Shown: positions 21,601-33,958 of the stretch, piece after piece
Layout of the letters: every line of letters begins with the position of its first letter
Numbering within the stretch: the stretch's first letter is position 1
NCBI GenBank assembly: GCA_027596075.1
Contig: JADGJC010000337.1
Location: forward strand, 1-36,919
Length of the DNA: 36,919 bases
Source: Rhizophlyctis rosea
Lineage: Eukaryota; Chytridiomycota; Chytridiomycetes; Rhizophlyctidales; Rhizophlyctidaceae
Direction of reading: 5' to 3'
Notes under the pieces: model-generated
Seen by the model: only the letters and a program-made list of their open reading frames with translations
The model's database searches: none
What the model was told of the DNA's origin: nothing
Program-made: the position numbers and the translations under genes

Positions 21601-22015
21601 AAATTGTGGATATCCAAACGTTATCAGTAGATCTTTCCAGGTAAGCCAGAGGAGAAGCACAATACAAGGGTCGACAGTGCAGCCCAGGGTATCTTTTAGT
21701 TACGGTGAATAATACCCGGTGGGTACTCTTTTGGAAATCGTCCTTCCAAACCCAACCTCCGGTGATAAACGGCTTCCGGACTCTCGGGGTTTTTGAGGGA
21801 TTCAGAACTCCGCGTGTATTTTTGTCAGGCAACAATCTCCTTTTTGGGGATAGCCGTTTCGGGGAAACCTTTGGGTTGTCAGACCTCGCGTGCATGCTCC
21901 TCTTGCTTTTTTCTGTCGTCATCCGCTTTGGATACTACTCTTTTCTAGAGAACAAGCCATCAAGTTGGCCATCGACACAAAACACAAGCAAACGCACGAC
22001 GACTCCCACATGAGG

Positions 22016-22085
22016 TGATACTTGGCAGGAGTGGGATCGTATGTATCCCGCTTACATACCCCACTGCCTAGCCATGATAGGTCCC
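22016..22085 (+). repeat. Hairpin element, copy C
   Basis: Conserved ends as above. The inner stem is AGTGGG with CCCACT, extended by GTATGTA with TACATAC, around a TCCCGCT loop. The stem is longer than in copy B and again self-complementary although unrelated in sequence. Confidence 0.88.
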
Positions 22086-22103
22086 TCATCGACAATTGCG
22101 GGG

Positions 22104-22171
22104 TGATACTTGGCAGGAGTTCGAGAAGGGAATCCCGCTTTCCACTTCGCTGCCTAGCCATGATACGTCAC
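22104..22171 (+). repeat. Hairpin element, copy D
   Basis: Starts 18 bp after copy C in the same orientation. The inner stem CGAGAAGGGAA pairs imperfectly with TTTCCACTTCG around TCCCGC, a loop sequence shared with copy C. Conserved ends are intact, including TGATACGTCA. Confidence 0.87.
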
Positions 22172-22649
22172 CCCCTTTGTCACGACGAAAGAAGCAACTC
22201 TTCGACACGATACGAGTGAAAATCATAGCAAAGCGACCGTTACACTCGGTGGCTGCTGGAGATTCCTTCGGGGGTCTTCAGTAGACAAGTTTTCCTCTTT
22301 CGTTCTATTCTGAGTCCTTCGTAGCATAGTGTCGTGCGTGAACTTCTTTTTGAGTTTGAGGGCTTTGTACATGTAATGCTTGATAATATATCTGCTTTCG
22401 TGCTTTTTGACATAAAACAATCAATATTATTATACTCGAGCTGCAGCATGGGGCATAGCAGTGAAGGAAAACAAATGTGCACATTCTTCATTTTGCAAAA
22501 CAAAAAGATATAATACAGAAAGGGAGATAAGAGTAAAACAAGCGAAAAAGCCGTCCGACAACAACGCAAGGACATTCCATCCAGTTCCACTACGCATGCA
22601 AAAACATCGGACACCAACACTTCTACACTTTCACAAACACAAACACCCA
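22172..22649. other. Intergenic 3' region, no gene
   Basis: A/T-rich sequence following the hairpin elements and leading into the 3' end of the Cys-rich gene on the minus strand. No supported gene. Confidence 0.4.
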
Positions 22650-25600
22650 TCACCCCAACCCAACAACCCCCAAATCCGCACCAGGTTCCCCACCCCCATC
22701 CCCCTCCCCATCCCCATCCCCATCACTCCCATTCCCACCACCACCACCACCCACACTCGCCCCACCACCCCGCCCCTTCCCCTCCCTCCCCCACGGCCCC
22801 CCAAGCACACTCTCCACCCCCGCCAAAAAGAAACTCCTCCTATACTCCGCCTTACCCCCATACACCCCCTCCGGATCTCTCACAGCGCGTTCGAATATTT
22901 CGTGATCAAGGTCGGGGTGTAGACGTGTGTATTCTTCCATTGGGAGGAAGCCTAGACGGCGGAGTGTATGTGATACACCCGGTAAGGATGCGAATTCTTC
23001 GAAGACGGGAAGACCGAGTGAGTGGATTGGTGGTGCGTACGTCGGGTTGGGGTTCGGGCCGTCCATTTTCAGTGTACAGGATTTACAGTCTGGGAGTGGA
23101 ATACCAGCCGCAGCGGCCCGCGCAGCTTCTTCAGCGTGTTCAGCGAGGACTTTTTCAACCATACGACGACAGAGCCGGAACATGACGCCGTTCGCGGAGA
23201 ATTCGGTGTTGAGGCCTTGGAAGGCGGTTATCCAGAGGATTCCGCCCGGGCGGCACCAGAGGAGGGTCATCATTCCGACCATTGTTTGTGGGTTTTCTGG
23301 GGCGGTGGGGGTGTTGTTGTTTGAGGAGGTTGAGGAGGGGGTGCCGGTGTCGAGGTCTGGGAGGGTGTTGGTGTTTGTTGATGATGAGGATGGACCGGGT
23401 GTGGGTGTGGGTGTTGCTGATGTTGTTATTATGGTTGGTGGTGGATCACCATCACCTGCACCTTTGCCTCTTCCCTTCCCGCCACCACCCCTCCCCTTCC
23501 CCTCCTTCCCATCCTTCCCCTCCCCTTTCCCATCCCTTCCCTTCCTCGCATGCCGACTAACCCTCTCAACCCACGCCCCCCCAAAATACCTCCTCAACCC
23601 ATACCGCCTCTCAACACTCTCCTCCAACACCAGCTCCCTCAACCTTTCACACCGAACCCGCACCCGCTCCTCCAACTCCTCCCACGTACTCAACGAATTC
23701 GGCGGCGGGATCTCCATCACTTCAGGCACCGCCAGACGGTGATAATACATCGCTGGAACGTGTTTACCGATATCTCGGAGGATTCCGCCGCGGATGACGG
23801 GAGTGGAGGAGAGCGCGTCGGGGAGTGTGAAGGATTTGAATGTTACGGTTGAGGAGCCAATACGGACGTGTGGGAGGCGACAGGTTCGTCGACCGGGGAG
23901 GAAGAGACCTACGGGGCGCCATTTTCCGGTACGGTATTTGCCGCCGCCGCCGCATTCGGTGCAGAGGGCGTATTTTGTGCGGCAGGATTGGCAGACGAAT
24001 TCGACGCCAAAGTCTGGTTCGGTGTCGGAGAGGATTGGAGTGCCGGTTGCGGTGCCGGGGAGGGGGCCGCCGTGGGGCAAGTAGTGTGGTAAAGGAGGTG
24101 GGTATATTCCTCCTCCACTAGGACCAATATCACCCCATCCTTTCCATCTTTCAATGACACGAACACCCCCTACGCCGTTCACTTTTTTGCAGACTTCACA
24201 GACGACACTGTCGCCCTCGCCTCGACTTCCCATTCCGCGTTTTTTGCTCCCTGGTACCAACCCTCCAACTTGGGACCCGGCACTGACCGCCGCGGCGCAG
24301 GCGGCTGGATCGCAGGTTGCGCATACGATGTTGACGGTGTAGGGCTGAGTTGTAGGGGATTGGGTTGGGCTCGTGGCTGAGGATGAGGTGTGGAGTAGAA
24401 GGACGCCAAGGAAGCGGGTGCACCGGCTACAGATGGCGTCTTCTTCTACGATGGGCTTTTTGCCGGGTTTTGTTGAGGTTGTGTGTGGTACGGGTTGGTG
24501 GATTGCTGAGTGAGGTGCGGGGTGAGTGCTGTGGGTTAGAGAGACGTTGGGGATGGTCTGCGAGGGGAAGAAGGGATATTGCATTCCTGGACCACCGTGG
24601 GCAACCCTTCCTCCTCGGCCATCTGGTAAGCCGTCGGGGTCATGGCGAGAGGGACTCATGGATTCGGAGGAGCTGGCCATGGAGGGCGAGGGTGTGCCTG
24701 CGAGTTGGTAGTGGGCTGATGGAGCGGGAGATGCAACGCTGACAACCAAATCTGGGTCGTCGAAGGTCTTGTAGATCGATCCGGGTGGTCCTGATACGTT
24801 TACGGCGGGTGCTACGGGATATGGATTGCCTGAAAATGGGATGGGCTGCTGCGAAAAGTAGGTATGCGGGTGGTAGGGTTCAAATGGGAGTAGGGGGAAG
24901 TCTCCTCCACTGCCGGGGTTAGCGCTGAGAGGGTTCGTGCCTGGGGCGGCGGGTGCAGCTCGCATCTCCAAGGGCATGCCAAAACCCAACGGCGGTGGTT
25001 GATTCATTGCTCCGAAACTTCCTGCTCGAGGTGTCCTCATGCCTGATGGGCCTCCACCGCTTGCGTGAAGTGCGCCCGGAGGAGTTTGTTGCCCACTGGC
25101 GAAGTAGTCCATGCTCGGCATGTTGGCGTGACCAAAGTCTTCAAGCCCGAGTGTGAGGAGAGCGTCGTGGTGGCGGGTCCACGGGAGTGCTCCTGGTGCT
25201 CCTGGTGGTGCTCCAGGGGGTGGTGCGAAGTGAGATGGAAGTTGAGGATGCGGGAATGGTGGTAGAGGAGGAAAGGGATTTTGTGGTACGTTTTGCATGC
25301 CGAAAGGGGCTTGAGCTGGTAGTGGTGCTGATGGGGGGGTGGTTGACTCTGCGCGTGGAGGCACATTTGAGCCTAGTGGTAGTGGTAAAAATCCTGTTCG
25401 GTATGGGAAAGTTTCGTTAGTGATCAGTCGAATAGATTCTTGGGCTATCACAGTTCTGGAAGTGCCTTCAGAATCTCAAATTTTGACCGTCAAAAACGCT
25501 CACTATTCCTCAAGATTTCCGTCTAGTCCTTCTCGGCCAGTCATGATTCAGGTGCATGTCCACATTGCACGACTGACTCTCTTTCTCGGCGTTGTAACGC

Positions 25601-26100
25601 CGATGCAGGTCCCCAATGCAGTTCCGCTTCGACATTCCGTCTAGTTACCTACTCATCATATTTGAATCAGATACTCACCATCCAAAGTATTATCATCCGC
25701 AGCCGCATTCGCCTCATTCGCCATCCCATTCCCTTTCCCACCCATTCCTCCCAAACCCACCCAAACCCCCCCATCACCACCCACCCCCGCCACAACCCAC
25801 CCCCCCACCCCCCGGCCCCAAGCCACCCCCAACCACGCCCCCCATCCCTCCCATCCCGCCCATTCCACCTCCTCCGCCGACGACACCACTCCCACCTCCA
25901 CCAGGCCCCATCGCCTCCCTCTCCCTAGCCCTCAACCTCAACACCTCCCTCTGCACCTCGCTGTTCCTCAACTCGACCTCCTTCGCTCTCAGCTCATCAT
26001 TCTTAGCCTGCCGATAATGGTCCGCGATGCGAGCTGCTAGAGCTAGACGGTCTGGGTCGGTGGTGTTGTCTTCGAGGATTGAGGCGAGGAGGTCGTCCAT
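22650..26100 (-). CDS. Large Cys-rich (CxxC) fungal-type protein
   Basis: The first exon starts with ATG at 26100 and ends at 25679 (donor GTGAGT). The second exon is 22650-25393, 913 codons. The junction phases fit (1 and 1). The N-terminus is a helical, charged segment with heptad character (DHYRQAKNDELRAKEVELR), then poly-Gly. A long Pro/Ser/Gly-rich region follows. The centre has four zinc-type Cys pairs (CSRC, CATC, CEVC, CQSC with CTEC), then ECGGGGKYRTGKWRP and GRRTCRLPHVRIG. The C-terminal half has a helical domain with FEEFASLPGV and a final Gly/Asp tail. I have an impression of similar Cys motifs in uncharacterised fungal proteins but cannot name a function. Within the poly-G of exon 1 the frame shifts by one base between 25750 and 25900, which I attribute to homopolymer error or an unseen intron. 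Confidence 0.7.
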
Positions 26101-29100
26101 TGTTTGTAGTTTTGGAGTGCTCGTGCGATGAATTTAGTAGTTTGCTTTTGGAACGAAGAGATGGTTGTGTTATGTGGCGATATGCATTCGAGATTTGTTG
26201 GGTGGGACGGTGCGCTTTGGGATATGGGTGTGAGGGATGGGATGTGAATGATGAAAGGGCGATGGGTTATGAACGGCACTACATGGAAGGACGAGCATAT
26301 GAATGACGAGCGTGGGAAAAAAAGCATGATTAACGAGGTATGACTTACAATGCTATATTCCCTTCTCCAGATCCGTCTAATTTGATTTGTCAACGTCGTC
26401 GGATGAAACGGTAAAGGTTATTGGCTGATGCGTTATGTGAGCTGTGCGACGTATGCAGTATGTGGTAGATTGCAAAAAACGATAGTAGGTTAGCATCATG
26501 CGTACAGTCAAAAACACACAGTGGAGTACCATTCCCCGTGAATTCATTTGACATCAATACCCCATTTGACCCCTTTCATGCACAACCCCTTCCTGTGATC
26601 AGGAACTAGGTCTGCTCCATGACTCACCACCAAAGTCATCAGTGCCAGCACAACCGTCCTCAAAGTACCTCAACATACGAAGGCCCTATGCACAGGACAC
26701 CTGCAATGGCAATCCCTCCGCCGATGAAAAATTGTATACCGCACCAGTTTCAATCACCATCATCACCACCACCAACACCATCATGCGGATATGTTGAGTT
26801 TGCACCTTACCTGAAAGTATGATTATGTTACACCGATCAGGACGTATACACAGTGTTTCGGGTGATCATTATGTGTTCGTAGCTTGAAACAAAAGGAGAG
26901 ATGAACGTGAACGTAAGACACCTGATAGATGAAGTATCAACCTGGGGAAAGGAGGTTATTGAGCAAGCAGAGTGGGAGAATGACGATGCGATTGCTCTCA
27001 GTACAATTGATTGACCCAGTGACATCCCCACCTTGTATGGGTAGTGTGACTGACATTGAAACGACTCTTCCTCCGAACACACACATGCAATACCATCCTT
27101 ACCAAGAGTGAAGGGCGACACTTTGTTCCGGCGGACCGAGAATTATTGTAATGATTTCATCAACAAACTACCGGTACTGTTCCCCCTCATGATACGTTTG
27201 GCCATTGAACTTTGACTCCACGAATGTTTGCGGAGGTTGGTTAGGCAGCCCCTCACCCTGACTCATGCTCACATTTCCAGCAAGGCTCAGCGTCCATCAC
27301 CCGACTATCGGGATCTTTCAGATCGCCAGATCGATTACGGGTGCCCCCAAGGTGGCCATGCGTGCAGGAGCCTGACAATCACCCAAGAGGATCTGCGTCG
27401 GTACGCCTCCCTCTCGGGACCACTGGTCATCGTGGGTCTCAATGGATTTGCCGTGTATGTGATGTCATCATTCAATGAAAACAGCGTGGTGCAATCGGGG
27501 ATTTGGGGTATCTGGACCCCTCCAGCGATGGGAATGACGCGTCTCTTGACGCGTGGGGCTGTGTGTTTCTGCCTGGACCCTGCTCAACAGAGACATGCGT
27601 CATGAAGGTCACCGTGCCACTCAATCAAAGGAAAAGATTGCAAGGCGTGCGTGGAGAACTACCGTCAGGGTCCTTGTGCTGGAAACTTCAAGAGGTAGCC
27701 GGCTTCTTGACCGTATACTTCTCATCCTGAGCATCAAGTTCGACAAGGTAGTGTAATGAATGTAAATATAGATAGTTGACCCGGCTTCAACATATTGTCC
27801 GCTCTATCTCCATTCTTCTGGCACGATGTGGACTGCGAGCTCAGCTTCTGCGCAGCATTGACAGCTATGACCAAATTGAAGCTTATTGAACACAGGTATA
27901 TTCACATGTCGTACCTGTTCGCTTCCGCCGGATTATTTGAGGTTCAGGGGTAGAGCGCAGAGTAGGCGCAGAGCCCATTGAATATCTAAGTCACCTCATA
28001 GCGCATTGGCGTCATGGACCCAACGGAACGACCAATGTCCATCATGCAAAAAGGAGCAAGAAGAAGTTGATCAAACAATGATGGTCGATGATGGTTGTTT
28101 TATTGACAACCAACGCCTTTCCTTTCCATTAGTGGAGCTCTCCCTTACTTTCATTTCAGAAGAATGCCGGTGGATGTTAAGGTCCTTCTGGTGAAGCACA
28201 ATCGATCGCACTTGCCCCCGCCACGTACCCGGGCTGGGGGACGAGCAGCTGTTGATCGTTTCAAGGCGTCCACTGATGGATTAGGTCGGAGAGTTCGCTG
28301 GAAGCTTGGTAATCAACAGGATGGAGCATTCCAAGTTGATTGCTATACTATTACCAAGCAGCTAAAACCTAGAACACTCTAAAAGGAGTAATTCTTTAAC
28401 ATTGGATGGTGGAAACAGCGAGCTGTTTGGTGTGAGGAGATTGGACGGCGACCAGTGGAGGTAGCTGAATAGGTTGCGCTGCTGAACATCAATGATGAGA
28501 AGGATCATACATTGATTTTAGGTCAAGTCTGGAAAGCAAGATACATGATGACATGACCACATTCGGTGCATTCGTTGCACTGGAGGAGGAGCTGAAGAAG
28601 TCAGTAAACTAGCATGTCGATGTCATTATCACGGCTCAGGTCAAGTCCCGATGCATAGCCACTGGGGCCCTGTGCTTTGGACTCTTTGAGGATGGAGCAT
28701 TCTAACTGTTTGATTCACTTCAAGAGGCTTTGGTTCTGACTTTGCCTTGGATTTCCAAAATAAGGAGGAAAATGGACATTTACGACTGTGAGCAAATGAC
28801 CCCGTGATGGAAAGTGACGGACGTGTGTGACGTGGAGTCTGTAGGAGTCAAGGTGGACGGTGTTCAAATATTTGACCATGGAAGTGAACGTCTTCATCAA
28901 GTTCGAATTTGCAGGGATGCTTAAACCTCATGTTCACGGGAGTCTGGAGGAGGTGCTTCGTAGGAGCGCCGGTGGTTGTGGGCTGTCACGATTGGGTCAC
29001 GTAAGTTACTCCAGCTAAAATGGACTGCAAAGAACACAGGATAGAGTCTTTGCAACTTATCATCATCCGCATTCTTAGATATATTGTCATTCCACAACAA

Positions 29101-29643
29101 CTCGCAGTACTACATGCAATCATGAACTTAACAATGATTCTCACTCAATGAGAGGGCCCGGAAGGTCGAATCACCACATAAGCAGCCATTTGTGGCTTGA
29201 AAGCAAAGTTCAGGTAAAGAAATAGCGAGTTTGGTATTTCGCGAGACTGGGTTGGCTATGATGGTCGACTTCGCTAAGGTATGTCACCACCACTTCAATA
29301 ATATGTTGACACTTGCTTATATGTGGCTCTTGTTTGAAGACAACACCCCATCGCATGTGGTGCATTGCACTTTCCTATTGTTCCATAATGCCACCCCCAT
29401 AAGTTCAGAGGTACGTAATTTGTTGCTATGCTTTTGGTGTGGAAGTCACATCGAGCCTTTACTGGGTCCTCACTGGTATTTACTTCATCAAAATACAAAA
29501 CCAGATCGTCACGCCTGGAGAGATGGTATGGTCATCTTGCACCTCACCATGCCCGACCTCCAGGTCGGTACCATTAGACCCGCATTGGCCGATTTCCCTT
29601 GCTTGACGGCAGATTGTTGAGCAGTGCGTTGGACGGAATGTAA
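26101..29643. other. Gene-poor stretch, no gene supported
   Basis: About 3.5 kb with many short open frames on both strands (the longest is about 130 codons, 27228-27605 and 29231-29620). None has introns with good sites, biased codon use or a known motif. I looked for tRNA B boxes, long terminal repeats and reverse-transcriptase motifs and saw none. It may be old, decayed sequence. Confidence 0.4.
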
Positions 29644-29844
29644 AGTCAGGGTCCCAGTCGACCCTACTCCAACATAGTCACCTTCAACGATGAAGCCATG
29701 GCCAACACCCTCACCCTCCTCGACTCCGCCGTCAACAAAGTCGCTCCCATTGACATGGACATTTTCACTGACCCTGACCGCACCACATTCAAGACCACAA
29801 TCGACAAGGGCTTCACCTACATCCTCAAAGCCCAATACAAGTAA
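29644..29844 (+). pseudogene. Relic of family-10 pectate lyase (PL10)
   Basis: A 66-codon open stretch reads PYSNIVTFNDEAMANTLTLL and later KGFTYILKAQYK, matching the middle of PL10 pectate lyases (the YYSHITFNDDAM region through the helix before the AQ motif). Codons are strongly C-ending, unlike the flanks. An acceptor-like CAG precedes it, and the last codon sits on a GTAAAA donor-like site or a TAA stop. I find neither the preceding WPQFYP region nor the following WCAQHD region nearby, so this is a one-exon fragment. PL10 enzymes cleave polygalacturonate in plant cell walls. An inverted repeat starts exactly at its 3' edge. Confidence 0.6.
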
Positions 29845-29966
29845 AATGGGATCCTAACCGTGTAGTGCACCCAACACAATAAAGACACCTGCGCTCGAAC
29901 GAACTCGAGTCCCTCCGGCCTCGGGTCTATCGGTAGGTGTTCTTGTAGTGTTGGGTGCACCATTTT
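29839..29966. repeat. Inverted repeat with 13-bp perfect core
   Basis: GTGCACCCAACAC (29865-29877) is exactly complementary to GTGTTGGGTGCAC (29948-29960), 70 bp apart. The similarity extends outward: CAAGTAAAATGG on the left against CAAGGAAAAATGG read inward on the right, with 15 extra bases in the left arm. A third, weaker copy (GGGTGCTTCACCATTTTAC) lies near 30048. Confidence 0.75.
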
Positions 29967-32900
29967 TCCTTGACCATCTAAACACTCCCTCTGGGACCTG
30001 GAGCCTCCGTCCTCGTCCCTATAGAACTCGAGCACTTATGCCACGACTGGGTGCTTCACCATTTTACGTGCCGCAAGCAGTTTACATAACCATCCTGGCA
30101 GAGGTTGCAGCCTCTGTAACATTGACCACACGGGCATATGTACAGTATGTTGCGGGCGTTTGTGATTGCATTGGGGTGCTGATGGATCGCAACAGTCATT
30201 GTTGAATGATTGATCGCGCTATTGCATTAGATGGTGGGGCAGCAGGGTGTTTTTTCCAGCACTTTCGCCATTCCTTTTCATTGGATGCACCACTTGGAAA
30301 GTCGTACGTCCACAGCCTATATTGATCTCTCAACCAAAAGGCAAGCGTCTTCTTCGACCAAATGAACACCGTTCGTTGCCATTTGTCGAACGATTCTCAT
30401 TATTTCAGGGTATCTATCGACTTTGTTAAAGACTAAGCTTTGCAGGGTCATTCAGGGCGTTGGTCGTGGGGGTGAGAGATGTTTTGGGGAGTTTTGTGGA
30501 TGGGGAGTTGGTCGAGGAGGGAGAGGGAGATTGGGGAGGATACTAAGGGGGATTGGACGGCTGAGTAACTCTGGGTAAGGGTGCCTTTTTTTGAATTGTG
30601 CATTGAGGAAGGATTGTGTTGTGTAGAAACGTCCGGCAATGATGCAAACAATGATGCCCTCTTGCTCTTCCAAATGCACCACCAACTAGTTCGCTGAACT
30701 GGGTGAATTCCCCAAGCCCCTTCTACGGACTCCTCGTCGGCAAATGATCATCCCCGCAACCGCCCGCACAGCTCTCAAAAGTCGATACGACATGGATTCT
30801 TCGACTATTCGCAGTTCCAACGATCCAATTTCGACTGAATCACCGGATTGATCGATTTGGGATGTACAAGCCTATGGCGATTTTGCCGGTGGTTGCTTGG
30901 AGTGCTGTTGATAGGTGTGAGGCAGTCGAATGGGAAGGGGTCTTATTGGGAGATTCTTCAGATTGTCGGGGCGGTTATGTTTTGGCAGGCTGTTTGGTTT
31001 AGGTGGGTTGAGCAGGATGGGGTGGATGGGGGTGAGGGTGATGTTGGGGAGGATGAGGGTGTGTGGAGAAGGAGGGGAAAGATGTCCTAGATGAAGGCGA
31101 TGAGGAACTCCTCGCCGACATGCCCAATGTTGCTATCGAGGATGGGGTTGGGATGTCGGCAGGTGGCTTGTGACGAACAGCGTCCATCTCTCCCAATGAG
31201 GCGAACTTAAGTGGGGATTGATGTTCGTTCCTCGTGTTGCTTGTGGGAGACGTTGAACGGGGGATAGGGAAAGCATTAGAGGAGCCTTTGATTCGTAGGG
31301 AGGCAAGACAGAGTACTGGTCGATCGGGTCGATATATGAGAGGGTGACTCAGCTACTGCAGTGCCCCGTGTAAGACTTATAAGTATACGTCTGGTGTGCT
31401 GGTTGAGGGAAATGGATGATAAGTTGGAGGGACGAAAGGATGAATGAGAAGTTAGTTGGAGAAATGTCCGATGCTTGAACCATGGCTTCGTATGCAAACG
31501 CGGGAGAGTGGTATGAGCATTTCGGTGGATTATTGATATGAACAGACTGTTGAGTGGGGGTGTAATATGTATCTGTTAGCGTCTCATATTCGAAAATGTG
31601 GGATACTCAAGCACGTGAGTGTTTGCATCCGTAAAGACCAGTCACTTCTCTGTGACACGCACTGCCAAGCGGTCTGATAGGATTTTGTTTTGGTGTCCAG
31701 GTGGAAGCAGAACATTGGTTAGCAGCTCTGGTTTTGACGACATGGAAGTTTATCCGGATGACGATGATGGATAAGACCTGTTGCAGGCAAATGGGTTTGG
31801 TGTTCAGCCAGTTGCTTGCTGACAGCCCTTTGATGACGAGCCCGCTCCACGGGGAATGGGCTTTTCTTGAGTCAATAGTATAACGTTTTGCATGTCGCAC
31901 TATGGGTGCCTCTTCGCGATAAAGCAGTAATCGCACGAGCCGCTTCGTTTTCTGGGCACGCCTTTGATATGCATCATCACAGAATTCCAATACCAGTGTC
32001 AGTAGTGGAAATACTTCAAAATCATATTGAAGGGCACAAGCAGCTGGAGTGTTGCCATGTCATGGTGAAGATATTTGTGAGATGTGCGCTATCAGCATCA
32101 GTACCAATGAAACCGAAAGATGAAGGTAGATGGGTAGGTGGAAGCTCGATGTGTATTGTGACGTGCACCATGACACGCGCAGCATGTTGAATGTATGTAC
32201 AAAGTACATACATGCCCTCATAAAAGGATCACGCAACATATAGTAAGCAAAGCAAGTATTGTCATATATAGGGTATCAATCAATCAGGAATCCTAACCCA
32301 TACTACCCATCCATCCGTGCCGGAACATAACCTGGGCACCGCCACTGCAGGCAAAACGATGCCTTCCGCAGCACTAGCAGAGCCCATAATCCTTTCAGTC
32401 TTGTATGGCGGACGATCATGACTTGACCTAGGATGGTGAGATGGCGAACGAGTGATGCATACCGCATGCGTTGGGAAGGTGAAGTGTGGCTACGGGAAGT
32501 GTCATACCACGTCAATTGAACTCAATGATGAGCCGTAGGTGATGCAGCCCAGAGCGACAAGGACGATTGACGCAACAACATTGTACGATCATGCGATGAT
32601 GATCAAAGAACTTTGTCTGCCGGGTTGGGCAGCCACCGAGTATCACGGTCGCTTTGCTTTGAGTTTCACATCGTGGCACATGATGCTCTCTGGTTGTGAT
32701 AGAAAGAGGGACATGGGTGTGGATTTTCGCGAGATAGCGGATATGCGGTACGACTCCGTTTCAAGACGGGGCGAACGTTCGTCATTAGCGTTGTTACAGA
32801 GAAACTTGACGAACTTCGTTGACCGACTTGTATAGAATAGTGTACCCAAAGGGGTAGTAAATCCTGAAAAGAGGTGATAAGAGCCATACGACGATCATGC

Positions 32901-33230
32901 ACAAAAAGCAGAGGAAAGCTCCAGTTCCCACAGAAGCACCCATAGCCCCCAGCCGGCCCTACTCCAAAAAGGAGTCCTTTCCTTGACATGTCGCCCGCTC
33001 GCTCCTCCATCCCGGAGAAACGTTGAGACGAGGCTCCGTTATCTCCAGAAGTTAGCATTGGAAGGATAGTTTCCAAAGCGTTACCCACTGGGTATACTGG
33101 TACCGAGACAGGAGGTCTATGGCGCTAAAGTCCCCTTCTGCTTTCCTCGCTTACCTGAACAGTTCTACTAGTGGGTTGCAACTTGCATGGCACCGTAACG
33201 GCAGCCCCCACTCTTTAGGGGAACTCCACG
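29967..33230. other. Gene-poor stretch, no gene supported
   Basis: Mixed sequence with scattered G-rich patches (about 30480-30540 and 31000-31080). A small perfect hairpin GCAGAGG..CCTCTGT sits near 30104. The open frames here are short or composition-driven. No RNA gene, transposase or repeat family beyond those listed was recognised. Confidence 0.4.
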
Positions 33231-33562
33231 GGCTAGGTAATGTCCATATTGGCTACATCCCTGCCATATATTCCACTGGCTAGGTAGTGTCCGTAGTGGC
33301 TCCACTCCTGCCTCCACATCCACGTAGTATTCCACTGGCTAGGAAGTGTCCGTAGTGGCTCCACTCCTGCCTCCACTTCGACGTGAATTCCACTGGCTAG
33401 GTAGTGTCCGTAGTGGCTCCACTCCTGCCTCCACATCCACGAAGTATTCCACTGGCGAGGTAGTGCCCGTAGTGGCTCCACTCCTGCCTCGACTTCTATG
33501 AGGTTTCCACAGGCTGGAGAGTGTCCGTAGTGGCTCCACTTCCGCCTGGAATTTCGTCGGAT
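33231..33562 (-). repeat. Tandem array of hairpin-element-like units, period 58/59 bp
   Basis: Units begin at 33271, 33330, 33388, 33447 and 33505 (TTCCACTGGCTAGG on plus), with a diverged unit at 33231-33270. Lengths alternate 59, 58, 59, 58, so the higher-order unit is 117 bp. On the minus strand each good unit reads GGCAGGAGTGG, twelve bases, then CACTACCTAGCCA, the same two blocks in the same order as the hairpin elements at 21.4-22.2 kb. The long minus-strand frame across the array (33233-33826) is explained by 117 being divisible by three and is probably not a gene. Confidence 0.85.
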
Positions 33563-33805
33563 ACCGAACGGGACTGGGCGAAAGGACAGTGTCCTTCCGG
33601 AGCTTCTCGACTGCCCACACGAGGTCTTGAGTGTTCTTGTAAGGTCGTGCACGGTTGCTGTGGTGCGTGGGTAATGATCCGATATGTTGTCAGTTGAGCG
33701 TGCGGTTGATGGCAGATCCCATGGAAGCTCGTGGAGGAAGGCGAGAGAAAATAAGAGACAGAGCGAGCCACGGCCCTCCACGCCCATCAATATGACTTCG
33801 CTACA

Positions 33806-33905
33806 AGCCCGATCAAGCCCGATCAAGCCCAGTTTAAGCCCAGTTCAGCCCAGTTTAGCCCACAAGCCCCACAAGCGCTACAAGCCGCATTCAGCCCTGT
33901 GCAGC
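33806..33905 (+). repeat. Short CAAGCCC-type microrepeat
   Basis: About ten copies of an AAGCCC or AGCCC core spaced 9-11 bp, including CGATCAAGCC twice. It lies just upstream of the start of the FKBP-like gene, in its probable 5' untranslated region. Confidence 0.7.
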
Positions 33906-33958
33906 CCCATGAGCCTCACCAGCCTTCAAATGATGTCACTGTCACACACCAACACACT

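Noticed and set aside
21332..21922. Minus-strand 196-codon open frame
   Set aside because: It reads through hairpin copies A and B and has no gene-like codon use or motif.
27228..27605. 125-codon open frame in the gene-poor region
   Set aside because: No introns, motif or codon bias; similar-length frames occur on both strands nearby.
33231..33562. CRISPR-like array
   Set aside because: The units are contiguous with no unique spacers; it is a minisatellite in eukaryotic DNA.
33233..33826. Minus-strand 197-codon open frame across the tandem array
   Set aside because: Its openness follows from the 117-bp higher-order period being divisible by three. There is no motif and no splice context.
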